Shown here: positions 24,353 to 33,434 of the stretch, piece by piece
Position numbering within the stretch: the stretch's first letter is position 1
How the letters are laid out: every line of letters starts with the position of its first letter
Source: Thermogemmatispora aurantia
GTDB lineage: Bacteria > Chloroflexota > Ktedonobacteria > Ktedonobacterales > Ktedonobacteraceae
NCBI RefSeq assembly: GCF_008974285.1
Contig: NZ_BKZV01000001.1
Span: 1,520,214-1,584,213 of the forward strand
Reading direction: 5' to 3'
DNA: 64,000 nt
Translations under genes and position numbers: made by a program
Notes under the pieces: model-generated
Told to the model about the DNA's origin: nothing
Database searches by the model: none
Seen by the model: the letters and a program-made list of their open reading frames with translations, nothing else

Positions 24353-24382
24353 AGTATATCATCAAAACACTCACGCCGTCCA
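24353..24382 (-). promoter_or_regulatory. Promoter of the Ser/Thr kinase gene
   Basis: Minus strand TGGACG (24382-24377), 18-bp spacer and the extended -10 TGATATACT (24361-24353). It overlaps the last codons of the upstream beta-propeller lipoprotein gene. Confidence 0.5.
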
Positions 24383-25576
24383 GAATGGGTGAGAATCGCC
24401 ATCGACACCACCGCTTGTGAGCTGGATTGGGCTGCCAGCGGGACTGTAGGTCTTGGTCTTCGGATTGTAATTGAGCTTGAGAAGCCAGAGATTAAACTCC
24501 TCATTGGAGTAGAAAAAGTAGGCGATGGCTTTCCCATCGGGGGACCAGACGGGCTGGCTGACAAACTCCCCTTTGACGAGCAGCTTGGACTGCTGGTAAG
24601 GCAAGAGGGCCTGCTTTTCCACCGTCGGATCGTTCGGGTTCGTGGTAACGCCTTCCGGAGTGGGCATGATGTAGAGGCCCATCTGGCCGTCCGACTCACG
24701 CCGGATGTAGGCAATGGTGTTGCCATCGGGGGAGAAAGCCGGCTCTAAACACTGCACGTTGGGCGGAGTGATCGCAATCCCCGGATCGAAGCCCGGCAAT
24801 CCAGGATAGTAGGTACCGTGAGGCTTACGCGCAATTTCATTGGGATCTTCCATGAAGAGCTGAATCACCTGCTGTGTGTGTGTGTTATCGTAGGCATAGT
24901 GGGTATATATAATCTGGTCAGGGTGCCCGGGCCGGAAGCTGGGATCACTGTCACCTCCATCGCCAACATAGGCGTAAGCCACATCCTGGACCGCATTGTA
25001 GTTGTTAGGCTCATCGATCGACATCTCATAGATCTGCAGGTCGAGTACTGGCGCATCGTAGTGCGTGTACTGATACCAGTCTTCCTTCTGGAAATCGCTC
25101 AGGAAGAGCAGGTGCTTGCTGTCGGGGGCCCAGCGTGGCTGGACATTCCATTTGAAATCATCCTTGGGGACATCCAGGCCAGGCACAAAGTAGTAATGGC
25201 CATTGCCATCGAGCAACATATGCCACGGGCCACCGTTGACCGACATATACTCGATGTCGGAATAGTCCTTGAAGCGCACTGTGAAGGCGATCCATTTACC
25301 ATCAGGTGAGACCGCCGGATCGCTCACAGTCTGACCTTTGGTGAGCTGCTTTAAGCTATTGGTCAGGCCATCCAGGACCCACAGGTTATGATCGATGGTG
25401 AAGTAAATCTTCCCTTTGAAGAGATTTGGGTTCTGATTGACTCCTACCTGGCGGTTCCCGACTGTGGTCTGCTTGAACTCGCTGTTGCCACCTCCAAACC
25501 AGAGACAGCCCTGCAGCAGAACCACCAGGCATGATAGCAAGATGCCCAGGCGCCACGAGATGCTCTGCTTCTTCAT
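24371..25576 (-). CDS. TolB-like beta-propeller lipoprotein
   Basis: The 401-residue protein starts with a lipoprotein signal peptide (LGILLSCLVVLLQGC, lipidated Cys about residue 24). Repeated PD40/WD40-like blades follow, marked by VSPDGKWIAFTVRF, WAPDSKHLLFLSDF, FSPDGNTIAYIRRE and WSPDGKAIAYFFYS. Such proteins are extracytoplasmic scaffolds or binding proteins. The gene lies just upstream of the kinase gene in the same direction. A coupled sensing role is possible but not shown. Confidence 0.85.
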   Translation of the reverse strand: MKKQSISWRLGILLSCLVVLLQGCLWFGGGNSEFKQTTVGNRQVGVNQNPNLFKGKIYFTIDHNLWVLDGLTNSLKQLTKGQTVSDPAVSPDGKWIAFTVRFKDYSDIEYMSVNGGPWHMLLDGNGHYYFVPGLDVPKDDFKWNVQPRWAPDSKHLLFLSDFQKEDWYQYTHYDAPVLDLQIYEMSIDEPNNYNAVQDVAYAYVGDGGDSDPSFRPGHPDQIIYTHYAYDNTHTQQVIQLFMEDPNEIARKPHGTYYPGLPGFDPGIAITPPNVQCLEPAFSPDGNTIAYIRRESDGQMGLYIMPTPEGVTTNPNDPTVEKQALLPYQQSKLLVKGEFVSQPVWSPDGKAIAYFFYSNEEFNLWLLKLNYNPKTKTYSPAGSPIQLTSGGVDGDSHPFWTA

Positions 25577-26094
25577 CGCTCTTCTTCTCTTCTCTGAACC
25601 GCTCGCTCACTTGCTCGTACGTCAGGATAATGCCCGGGGTGGATCGACGGAAGGCAGAGCTGTAGCGACCTCACTTTGTTCCTTTCTCGCTCGCGGGTCT
25701 GCAACCAATGTCTACAGCCCTGCAACAATGCTGCCAGATCGCGAGGCTCTCACTATCTCCCCACTCGGCAGGCGCGAGCGGACGCTGGCGCACCAGCCCC
25801 AGGCTCGGCGCTGGCTGCGCTCTCCGAGCGTCCTCCGGGGTAGCAAGGTGAGGCAAGCAAGTCTGTGGCCCTGGACCATCAGTACCCACAGACCTGTCCT
25901 TTCCTCTCTCTGCTCCACCGCCCGGGCATCGTCATCCATTCTTATGTATAAATCGTCATAGAGGCCTGCCTCGTCTCGCCGATCTGTCAGGCAATAAATA
26001 CCTTCCTGCCCGATGAAGGCGAGTTTCGAGGCAGGTATCAGATCCCAGGTCAGGCAGCGACCTCGTCTCCGGCGTGGTCCACTGGCTGACCAGA
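25577..26094. other. 518-bp gap with a compound inverted repeat
   Basis: No supported gene. The main feature is the 71-bp inverted repeat at 25965-26035, listed separately. Confidence 0.5.
25965..26035. repeat. 71-bp compound inverted repeat
   Basis: CCTGCCTCG (25965-25973) pairs with CGAGGCAGG (26027-26035), and CTCGCC (25975-25980) pairs with GGCGAG (26018-26023), separated by a 1/3-nt internal loop. The 37-nt apical part can form a smaller GGCA/TGCC stem. It lies about 60 bp after the LCP stop on the minus strand. No U-tract follows on either strand, so a simple terminator is not favoured. Confidence 0.6.
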
Positions 26095-28197
26095 CTAGAC
26101 CTTCGCCGCATCCAGCGACTCACAGACTACCGCCAGCATCAAGTCAAGCAGGCTGCGTATACCTAAGAGGTTATCGCTGCTGCCGCCCTGCAGGCTCATC
26201 AGGCCGAGATTAGCCATCTGAGCAGCAGTGGAGAGCGGATTGCCAGCTTGCGCGCTGTCAGCCACAGCCGAGGTAGATTGAAGCGTCGAGAGTGCGCTGT
26301 TGCTGGTCTTGCTCGTCGCCTGAGCCACTGTTGACGACGAGGGATTGCTGGCTGTCCCAATATTGCACTGAGCCTTGTCGCCCAGAGCGAACATCTTGGC
26401 AATCACCGGCAGCAGAGCATCGCAGTTGGGGATCTCGACATCGACTGCTTGACCCGCGCGTGTCACTGTAGCGGCATGTGAGTAAGGCGGGCCCAGGGTC
26501 ACACGCTGCACGCTCGCCGCATTGATCGTACGAGCGAAATTCATCAGCTCCAGCACCTGAGTCAAAGAGAGGTCGGTCTTCACGTATCCATTCAGGTCCT
26601 GGGCGATCTCCTGCAATTTCCCAAAAATCTGGGGGTTATCAAGTTTGGTTTTCAGCTGCGTCAGCACCTGCTGTTGACGGGCCGAACGGCCAAAGTCGCC
26701 CACCAGGTCGGCATGGCGCGAGCGGACATATTCCAGGGCCTGGATACCTGACAAATGCTGCGGTCCTGGCACAATATAGAGGCGCTTGTAGGCATGGATA
26801 TCACCGGTCGTATTGCCGACATCATCGGGATAGGTATCGTCTGTAATGGGGTGCATAACATCAACATCGACCCCGCCGACCGTATCGATCACCTTGACAA
26901 AGCCATCGAGACCGACCCAGGCATAGTAATCAATCGGGATACCAAAATCGGCATGGATCGTAGCGCGCGAAAGGGCCACGCCTCCGTAACCGTAGGCTTC
27001 ATCCAGTTTGCCCATGCCGACCCCGGGGATTGGCAGCCAGAAATCACGCGGGATCGAGAGCATGCCGACGCTATGGGTGGCCGGATCAACAGTCACCACG
27101 ATATCCGTCTGGGCAATATAGTGACCAGCGAATTTTTCATCGGTATCACTGCCGAGCAAGAGAATGTTAAAGCGCCCCCCGCTGAGGATCGAGCCACCGC
27201 TCTGGCTCTGCGATGTGTCGGAACCGCTATCTCCGCGCAGGCGCGGGACCTGCTGACCAACAATATTATTGACGGTTCCGGCGAAGGCATAGTAATAGTA
27301 AGCCACCGCCGCGCCTGTGAGAAGGAAGATCACCAGGCAGGCCACGGCCACGATGCGCACCCAGAGAGGGAAGCGGCGTCTCCGTGTCTGTCCCTTCCTG
27401 ACAGGGCGAGGCAGCGAGGGACTGGCCGGCTGAGCTGAGTGTAGAGGTACCGGTTGAGGTGGCGCTCCCCAACCACCCGAGGACGGCCAGTCAACGCCCG
27501 GCGTAGCACCCACCGCTGGCAGACCATTACCCAGGCCCGGCAGCGACACAGGGTAAGTAGCTGATGGTGTCGTTGGAGGAGCTGTCATCGCCCCTCCCAT
27601 AGCCAGCGGTCCCGTTCCTGGGCCCGAAGCCAGACCAGCCCCCTGACCAGGATAACCCGGCATTCCACCAGGCATGGAACCAGGCCCACTGAGGCCTGGT
27701 GCGGCTGGCCAGGGACCCAGGCCCGAGGGACCCAGGCCCGGCGAACTGAGTGGCCCTCCGAGGGCAGACGAGGGCTGCGACTGAGCCAGCCCCTGCTGCA
27801 ACAGATCGGGCAGGCGATTCAGAGGAACATTGGCGTCCGTTTGGTGCGACGAAACCTGATTCAGAGAGAAGGGCGGAAGACCCTGTTGAGAAAGTGGCAG
27901 AGGCAGGTCGCCGGTTCCGTTTGGTGACTGGCCAGCAGGCGTCGCAAGAGGCGAAGAGGCCGCAGGCCCGGCAATACCAGGCAGAGAGAGCCTCGGCGGT
28001 CCGCCCACAGGATTCTTCTGCCAGAGACCCGAACCTGTTGACCGTGTGGCAGTCGGTCCCGCCTGCTGATCCTGCGCCGCGGCTTCTCCCCCCCTTTGCC
28101 CGCCGTTCGGCGACCACAGACCCGACTGAGGCTCCTGCTCAACAGGCTCATTGAGAATCTGAGCCGGATTCTTGATAAACTGGCGTTTCGCAGTCAT
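26095..28197 (-). CDS. LytR-CpsA-Psr (LCP) family wall-polymer transferase
   Basis: LCP proteins transfer lipid-linked anionic polymers or glycans to the cell wall. The 700-residue protein has a very long Pro/Gly/Ser/Gln-rich cytoplasmic region (about 1-280), one membrane helix (VRIVAVACLVIFLLTGAAVAYYYY) and an extracellular LCP domain (about 340-510). The domain contains NILLLGSDTDE, the acidic motif AQTDIVVTVDP, the Arg motif MLSIPRDFWLPIPG and LEYVRSRHADLVGDFGRSARQ. A C-terminal tail of about 150 residues, rich in Ser and Ala, follows. The domain is intact; the disordered N-terminus is about ten times longer than usual and similar in composition to that of the SLT protein at 204. Confidence 0.92.
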   Translation of the reverse strand: MTAKRQFIKNPAQILNEPVEQEPQSGLWSPNGGQRGGEAAAQDQQAGPTATRSTGSGLWQKNPVGGPPRLSLPGIAGPAASSPLATPAGQSPNGTGDLPLPLSQQGLPPFSLNQVSSHQTDANVPLNRLPDLLQQGLAQSQPSSALGGPLSSPGLGPSGLGPWPAAPGLSGPGSMPGGMPGYPGQGAGLASGPGTGPLAMGGAMTAPPTTPSATYPVSLPGLGNGLPAVGATPGVDWPSSGGWGAPPQPVPLHSAQPASPSLPRPVRKGQTRRRRFPLWVRIVAVACLVIFLLTGAAVAYYYYAFAGTVNNIVGQQVPRLRGDSGSDTSQSQSGGSILSGGRFNILLLGSDTDEKFAGHYIAQTDIVVTVDPATHSVGMLSIPRDFWLPIPGVGMGKLDEAYGYGGVALSRATIHADFGIPIDYYAWVGLDGFVKVIDTVGGVDVDVMHPITDDTYPDDVGNTTGDIHAYKRLYIVPGPQHLSGIQALEYVRSRHADLVGDFGRSARQQQVLTQLKTKLDNPQIFGKLQEIAQDLNGYVKTDLSLTQVLELMNFARTINAASVQRVTLGPPYSHAATVTRAGQAVDVEIPNCDALLPVIAKMFALGDKAQCNIGTASNPSSSTVAQATSKTSNSALSTLQSTSAVADSAQAGNPLSTAAQMANLGLMSLQGGSSDNLLGIRSLLDLMLAVVCESLDAAKV

Positions 28198-29077
28198 TCA
28201 AACTCACTTCCTGACAACTTCCTAGCAGAGAGCCTTGTTGGCATGCGCGCTAAATTCTCACACGCGCACAGCACTGATACTGCTCCAGGTCACTTCACTC
28301 CAGTACAGGTGCCTTGTGCTTCTCCGCCCTGCTACCGCCCACATCATTCTCTCAATTTCCTAGCAGCAGTTTCTAGTCTCGCTGGCTCGTTTATCTGCTT
28401 CCTCAGTAAGTCGTAGCCCTCCTTCTGTGACAGGGCCGTACCTCTTCTTTGCGTACTGTTAAGTACAACGCTTTGGCAAGTCGTTTCCCGTGGCCATCGT
28501 AAAATATGGCTATCCCGCAGGATAGCAAAAGCAACCGCGTAAGGAGAAGGCAAGCGTTACAGCTCACGGTAAACAAGCAGACTGGTCAGCCAAAGCAGGC
28601 GTTCTAGCCTGACCTACCCTCCTGCTGACTGGACCCTACATCGGCAGAATAGACCCATCCGTGAAAGAAGCTGCTCCTGACCAATGGCTGGCCAGAAAGC
28701 GAGGTATCGTCTCGGCTGCAACCTGCCCGAGCCAGCAAGCATGCATGCCAAAACGAGCAGAGCAGACGCCAGCGAACCCTATCATGCGGGACGGTCACCC
28801 AGCGCCCACCCGGGGAATAGCCTCTCGCTCGCCAGCGCATAGCCCCGCCAGCGGAACAACCCGGCAGCGCTAATGGACGCTACCCTGGTCCCGGATAGGA
28901 AAGCGTCGCTGATTCGTAGTCACTTACTATAACGCATACTGTTCCAGCAAGTTTGCAAACAGAACCTTTTTGGCCAGGGGCAACCGGCCAGACCCCTCCA
29001 GAGCCTCGTTGGGCTATGAGCGGCAGCTCCTGCACCAGCTAGCGATCGCGATCGCCAGCCCAGAAGGCAGGCTCAGC
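28198..29077. other. 880-bp gap, largest non-coding stretch
   Basis: No supported gene on either strand. The only element noted is an inverted repeat GTACT-GTTA-AGTAC at 28453-28466, a possible operator for the divergently distant LCP gene. No convincing promoter or terminator was found. Confidence 0.4.
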
Positions 29078-31246
29078 TCAGGCAAAGAGCTGGCCAAGCA
29101 ACTGTTCCTGCTGCAACAGGGCGGCCTGGCGCAGACCTGCAAAGGTCTCCACCCCCAGGCGCTGCTCCAGGGTGTTGAGAAACAGCTCAACCGTGCTCAC
29201 CGTTGGGTCCTGCAGAGCCTGGCGCCACTGCACCGCAAAGAAGAGCAAGGCCAGTCCTTCGACCTGCCTTCCCTGCTCATAGAGCAGCATGCCCATGTTG
29301 GTGACAATCATGCCAATATCGTAGCGCTCCTGGGTGCGCAGTGCTAGCTTCAGTGACTGTTGATAATAACTCAGAGCTTGCTGATACTGCTTTTGCGTCT
29401 GGCAGAGCAGACCTAGATTATGCAGTGCCACGCACTCGATCTCAGGGTCAGGCTCTGCGAGTTGGCGATTGAGCAGCAGCGCCTGCTCGAAATAGGCCTG
29501 GGCCTGCTGGAGTGCCCCCATGCTGCGATACAGCTCGCCCATGTTGACCAGCGTTACCGCCGCATCGTGCTGGTCGCCCAGGGCTTGCTGAATGCTGAAC
29601 GCGCGTTCATAGCAGAGCTGGCTCTGCTCATACTCACCCAGGCGGGCATAGAGCAAGCCCAGATGACTATTGACCAGGCCCTCATCGTGGCGGGTCAGCA
29701 AGCCGCTGGGCGGTAGCATCCCTGTATACATGCTCATCAATGTATTCCACGTTCCCCAGCGCATGAGGCTTTCATGCAAGCTCTCGTCGAAAAGCAGATC
29801 GCAGGCTTCCTGCCAGCGCCAGCCCAGGCAGAGATGGCGAATAGCATGCAACAGCGGCACAACGTCCTGCAGGCCCGTGCGCTGTTCGCGAGGCGGGCAC
29901 TGCTCCAGAGCCAGGCGACGGTAGTAGGCCGCAACTTGTAAATGGCTGTTCGCCAGAGCGATCTCGCGGGCCTCCGGCTCATCTGGTTTCAGGCCGGCCA
30001 GGGCCTCCAGTAAAGGGCTACGCAGGCCCAGCATGCTCTCCAGCGCCTCGCTATGGTGGAGATCGTTCCCCTCCAGGTAGGCAGCGAGTACATACTGGCG
30101 CAGCAGGCTATGCAGGTCGTAGCAGGTGATCCCTGCCTCATTCAGGGAGCACTGCACCAGCGAAAGCTGCGCCAGCTGCAGCAGCTCCTGCTCAAAGCGC
30201 AGAGCATGTGCTGAGGCGTACTGGCCCGTAACCGTAGTCACAATTCCCGTCAGTGGGACCGGTTCGGAGAAGAGCGCCAGGGCGCGCAAGAGCAAGGTCT
30301 GCAGGGGAGAGAGATGGCGATAGAGCGCCGCGATAGTCTGGAGGGTTACATCGCCACTCCAGAGCGGCTGATACTCGGCGGCGTGCAAGAGATAGGACAG
30401 AGAAATTCCTGAGAGCTGTACAAGGGCGCAGACCAGCAACAGGGCAAAGACATGGCCGCCGCAGCGCTGCCAGACCAGAGAGAGATCCTCATAGCTGCCC
30501 TGCAGACCGCGTTGCAGCAGCAAGGAAACCCCCTCGGGGATACTGACCCGCGAGACCAGATACGAGCGCACGCGCTTCTCATCGTCGTTGAGGGGTCCAT
30601 AGGGCGATAGATAGCTCGTCAGCAAGAGGCGGCTGGTGCCCAAATCCATCTGAAGCATCTCAAAGAAGGCCGCCAACGCTCCGCGTCCGACCAGTCCCTG
30701 GGCCGTCTCCGGGTCCAGCAACTGCTCAAACTGATCAAGGACAATGAAGGCGCTCTCATGTGGACGGCGCAAGGCACGCACCAGGGTCGCAATCTGCTGC
30801 TCGGGCTTGAGCAGAAAGAAGGTAGAGGTGTCAACGTTGATGCTGCGCAGGATAGCGGCGATGACATCGGGTAGATTGGCGAACGAGCTAATGCTCAGCC
30901 AGACAAAGTAACGTGGCTGCAGCGGAGGCTCCTTTGCCACCTGGGCCATGGCCTGGATACTCTTATAGACGAGCGCGGCCAGCGTCGATTTACCGACCCC
31001 CGGCTCACCAGTGAGAAAGACAGCGCTGGTATTGGGGTTGCTCAGCATGCGCCTCACTGCATTCACCTCATCAGCGCGCTGCAGAATGCACTCAGGTTCT
31101 GTCGCTGGAGGTGTTGTCGAATAGATCCCGAATGTGAACTGCTGCCGACGCTGAGGTGTTGGCTGAAGCGCAGCGGATAAGGGCGGCGTTCCTCCGCCTG
31201 CCTGCCCGCCCCCAGAGACCAGGTTGTTGTATTCCCACCCTTGCAT
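29078..31246 (-). CDS. STAND-type ATPase with C-terminal TPR repeats
   Basis: The 722-residue protein starts with about 45 low-complexity residues and no recognisable effector domain. A nucleotide-binding domain follows with Walker A GEPGVGKST (80-88) and Walker B FIVLDQFEQLLD. A winged-helix/arm region leads to at least four TPR units (about 520-690), for example EGLVNSHLGLLYARLGEYEQSQLCYERAF and AVTLVNMGELYRSMGALQQAQAYFEQAL. STAND proteins oligomerise on ligand sensing through their repeats. Many act in signalling or antiviral defence, but without an effector domain the output here is unknown. It has an extended -10 promoter, and a perfect palindrome lies between the ribosome-binding site and the start codon. 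Confidence 0.85.
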   Translation of the reverse strand: MQGWEYNNLVSGGGQAGGGTPPLSAALQPTPQRRQQFTFGIYSTTPPATEPECILQRADEVNAVRRMLSNPNTSAVFLTGEPGVGKSTLAALVYKSIQAMAQVAKEPPLQPRYFVWLSISSFANLPDVIAAILRSINVDTSTFFLLKPEQQIATLVRALRRPHESAFIVLDQFEQLLDPETAQGLVGRGALAAFFEMLQMDLGTSRLLLTSYLSPYGPLNDDEKRVRSYLVSRVSIPEGVSLLLQRGLQGSYEDLSLVWQRCGGHVFALLLVCALVQLSGISLSYLLHAAEYQPLWSGDVTLQTIAALYRHLSPLQTLLLRALALFSEPVPLTGIVTTVTGQYASAHALRFEQELLQLAQLSLVQCSLNEAGITCYDLHSLLRQYVLAAYLEGNDLHHSEALESMLGLRSPLLEALAGLKPDEPEAREIALANSHLQVAAYYRRLALEQCPPREQRTGLQDVVPLLHAIRHLCLGWRWQEACDLLFDESLHESLMRWGTWNTLMSMYTGMLPPSGLLTRHDEGLVNSHLGLLYARLGEYEQSQLCYERAFSIQQALGDQHDAAVTLVNMGELYRSMGALQQAQAYFEQALLLNRQLAEPDPEIECVALHNLGLLCQTQKQYQQALSYYQQSLKLALRTQERYDIGMIVTNMGMLLYEQGRQVEGLALLFFAVQWRQALQDPTVSTVELFLNTLEQRLGVETFAGLRQAALLQQEQLLGQLFA

Positions 31247-31257
31247 ACAACGTTGTA
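31246..31257 (-). promoter_or_regulatory. Perfect 12-bp palindrome at the STAND gene start
   Basis: TACAACGTTGTA overlaps the first base of the start codon and sits just after the GAGG ribosome-binding site in a 32-nt leader. It could be an operator or an RNA hairpin that occludes initiation. Confidence 0.5.
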
Positions 31258-31284
31258 CCTCGATGTTTCACTTGTGGTGAGTGC

Positions 31285-31293
31285 AGTATACCA
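31285..31293 (-). promoter_or_regulatory. Extended -10 promoter for the STAND ATPase
   Basis: Minus strand TGGTATACT, identical to the glmS -10 element, about 40 bp before the start codon. Confidence 0.55.
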
Positions 31294-31367
31294 TATTGGC
31301 ACGCCTCAAGGGGCGGATAGCCTGAAAATGCTACTATAGGGACGTAATTCGCGTAGAAGGGAGAAGG

Positions 31368-32372
31368 ATGAGTCGACCTATGCTCCGAGTGATTTACATG
31401 GGCACTCCCCAGTTTGCCGTGCCTCCCCTGGAAGCCTTGATCCGCGGCGCCAGACCTGGGGCCGTCTTAGCAGAGGGTTACGAGATTGTAGCGGTGATCA
31501 CGCGTACCGACAAGCCGGTTGGCCGTGGTCACCACCTGGCTTTTTCGCCAGTGAAACAGGTTGCGCTTGCTCATGGCTTACACGTCTGGCAGCCTGGCTC
31601 GCTCAAGCGCCCTGAAACGATCGAGGCCCTGGCAGCCTATCATGCCGACCTCTACATCGTCACGGCTTTCGGCCAGATTCTGCCCCAAGCCGTGCTCGAT
31701 CAGCCGCGCTACGGCACTTTGAATATCCATGCCTCATTGCTGCCGAAATACCGCGGCGTCTCGCCGATCAGCGAGGCCATCCTGCAGGGAGAGAGTGAGA
31801 CCGGCGTGACCATCATGCTGCTCGATGCTGGCATCGATACCGGCCCTATTCTCCATCAGCGCCGCCTGCCGATTGACCCTGACGATACTACGGAGACGCT
31901 AAGCGCGAAACTGGCAGAGCTGGGGGCAACGGCCCTGCTGGAGACACTACCACGCTGGATCGCCGGCGAGATCACGCCTCAGCCCCAAGACGAGAGCCAG
32001 GCGAGCTATACCCGCATGCTGCGCAAGGAGGACGGCCAGATCAACTGGCAGCGGCCCGCAATCTGGCTGGCACGTATGGTGCGCGCTTATACCCCCTGGC
32101 CGGGCAGCTACACGTTCTGGCGTGGCAAGCTGCTCAAGATTCTGAAGGCCACAGCCCTGAGCGAGGAGCAGAGTCCCCTTCCAAGGAACCTGCCTCCCGG
32201 CACAGTACATCGGCACACGCTTGCCGGCGAGGAGCTGCTGGCAATCGCTTGTGGGGAAGGCTGGCTCCTGGTGAGCCACCTGCAGCTGGAAGGGCGCAAA
32301 GCGATCAGTGCCGCTGAGTTCCTTCGCGGTTACCCTCAGATCGTCGGCAGCGTGCTTGGGTCTTCCAGCTAA
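31368..32372 (+). CDS. fmt: Methionyl-tRNA formyltransferase
   Basis: Fmt formylates Met-tRNA(fMet) with 10-formyl-tetrahydrofolate. The 334-residue protein has IYMGTPQFAVPPLEAL at the start, the active-site segment LNIHASLLPKYRGVSPISEAI with the catalytic Asn-x-His, and VTIMLLDAGIDTGPIL with the catalytic Asp. A C-terminal tRNA-binding OB-like domain is present (about 215-325). Here the usual SLLPRYRGAAPI reads SLLPKYRGVSPI. The start ATG follows AAGGGAGAAGG; a second ATG 12 bp later is possible. It stands alone, without the def gene that often accompanies it. Confidence 0.95.
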   Translation: MSRPMLRVIYMGTPQFAVPPLEALIRGARPGAVLAEGYEIVAVITRTDKPVGRGHHLAFSPVKQVALAHGLHVWQPGSLKRPETIEALAAYHADLYIVTAFGQILPQAVLDQPRYGTLNIHASLLPKYRGVSPISEAILQGESETGVTIMLLDAGIDTGPILHQRRLPIDPDDTTETLSAKLAELGATALLETLPRWIAGEITPQPQDESQASYTRMLRKEDGQINWQRPAIWLARMVRAYTPWPGSYTFWRGKLLKILKATALSEEQSPLPRNLPPGTVHRHTLAGEELLAIACGEGWLLVSHLQLEGRKAISAAEFLRGYPQIVGSVLGSSS

Positions 32373-32443
32373 ACTGCTTCAGGCCAGGATTCCATTGGGA
32401 GGCAGACAGGACTGAAAGAAACGGGGAAACACCTAGCAAAACC

Positions 32444-32476
32444 GGCAGAGAGAGCTGTCAATCGCTTCTCTCTGCC
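32444..32476. terminator. Hairpin terminator after fmt
   Basis: A perfect 10-bp stem, GGCAGAGAGA (32444-32453) with TCTCTCTGCC (32467-32476), is followed by TTCCTCT. It sits between fmt and the convergent small membrane gene. Confidence 0.65.
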
Positions 32477-32541
32477 TTCCTCTGGCATGGACGCCGACTG
32501 AGGGAACCCTTTCTTCTCTGTCCCGCTCCGCGAGCCAGTGC

Positions 32542-32754
32542 TCAGGCAGCCCGGGGGCGAGTCACCAGGGCACCAATGACGCAGATAATGGCGATCGCAA
32601 AAAAGAGCACCGCATGTTTTACGTGGACGGCGGTCGGTGGCGAAGCGAGCAGATGGGGAATGCCTGGGATTAGATAATAGATGCCGGCAATCAACGCCAC
32701 GATCGCTACCACGATCGCCAGGATAAAGACCGTAGGACTGGAAGAGTTCTTCAT
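32542..32754 (-). CDS. Small two-helix membrane protein
   Basis: A 70-residue protein with two membrane helices (FILAIVVAIVALIAGIYYL and HAVLFFAIAIICVIGALV) joined by a short Pro-rich loop, and a basic C-terminus (TRPRAA). I know no assigned function. A related 59-residue gene with the same MKN start and two-helix layout lies 300 bp upstream (33057), so the two are probably diverged duplicates. Confidence 0.7.
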   Translation of the reverse strand: MKNSSSPTVFILAIVVAIVALIAGIYYLIPGIPHLLASPPTAVHVKHAVLFFAIAIICVIGALVTRPRAA

Positions 32755-33056
32755 CGTTCCACCCTTTCCTGAGAGAAAGAAATAGGTTATTTGTTTTGTT
32801 GGTAAGAAAGATCTGGCCCTGGTTGGGCCTACTAGCTAGGCCGCAGTCCTACCTGGCCAGGAAAAGAGGCCAGGGGTAACAGGGAGCCTTAGCCGGATCA
32901 CCAGCCCTCTACTTTCCGGGGCTACTCCTGTCCCCCTGCCTGCCTATCGTTTCAAGGCGCGCCTGCCCCGTCCATCCAGCCAGAGAGAGGCGGCAGCAAG
33001 CACACGGACAACAAGCCAGGCCAGCCCAATACAGACCGGCACAGGACTCGGCCCAA
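32755..33056. other. 302-bp spacer between the two small membrane genes
   Basis: It contains two short hairpins, GGCCTA/TAGGCC (32827-32842) and CCTGGCC/GGCCAGG (32852-32874). Neither has a U-tract. No other gene is supported. Confidence 0.4.
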
Positions 33057-33236
33057 CTAGGCCGTCTTGGGCCGCCCCATCACCATACCGACGATCCCAA
33101 CGATCAGCAGGATCGCACCGACAATCAGGCCGACCAGGCCGCGTGCAGGATGATGAGTTACCTCGAACACGACGCCGAGGATGAGCAGAATAATACCTAC
33201 AGCAAGGGCGGCATAAAAGAGATACTGGTTCTTCAT
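33057..33236 (-). CDS. Very small two-helix membrane protein (59 residues)
   Basis: The frame from ATG 33236 to TAG 33057 encodes a product starting MKNQYLFYAALAVGIILLIL, a short loop with EVTHHPARG, then LVGLIVGAILLIVGIVGMVMG and RPKTA. The two hydrophobic helices, positive C-terminus and AGGTAGG-like site upstream of the ATG support a real gene. It resembles the 70-residue protein at 32542 in length, topology and both termini (MKN... and ...RPxxA). Possible general stress or envelope microprotein; no family name is known to me. Confidence 0.65.
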   Translation of the reverse strand: MKNQYLFYAALAVGIILLILGVVFEVTHHPARGLVGLIVGAILLIVGIVGMVMGRPKTA

Positions 33237-33298
33237 ACGCGGTGTTCCTACCTTTTCCTCAAAAGTTCAAAATAGGGACCTCGGTTCGCGGGGTCAAG

Positions 33299-33390
33299 CC
33301 CTGTCGGGGCTGACGACAGGACTTCCTCCTTCAGAACGGGGACCATTGCCAGGCTGGGGGGAGCCACCACCGACAGGGCCATCCCTGTCG
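33299..33390. repeat. Two hairpins sharing complementary arms
   Basis: CCCTGTCG at 33299-33306 can pair with CGACAGG at 33314-33320, and CGACAGGG at 33371-33378 pairs perfectly with CCCTGTCG at 33383-33390 (8 bp, 4-nt loop). The arms are interchangeable, so alternative pairing is possible. The second hairpin lies 45 bp after the uppP stop and may act as a terminator. Confidence 0.5.
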
Positions 33391-33434
33391 AGAGCAGCTT
33401 CCTTCCCCCACAGCCTCTAAGCAATTCTACCTAA

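Noticed and set aside
28344-28840. Two small open frames in the 880-bp gap
   Set aside because: Neither has a plausible ribosome-binding site, domain or hydrophobic pattern; likely random in GC-rich DNA.
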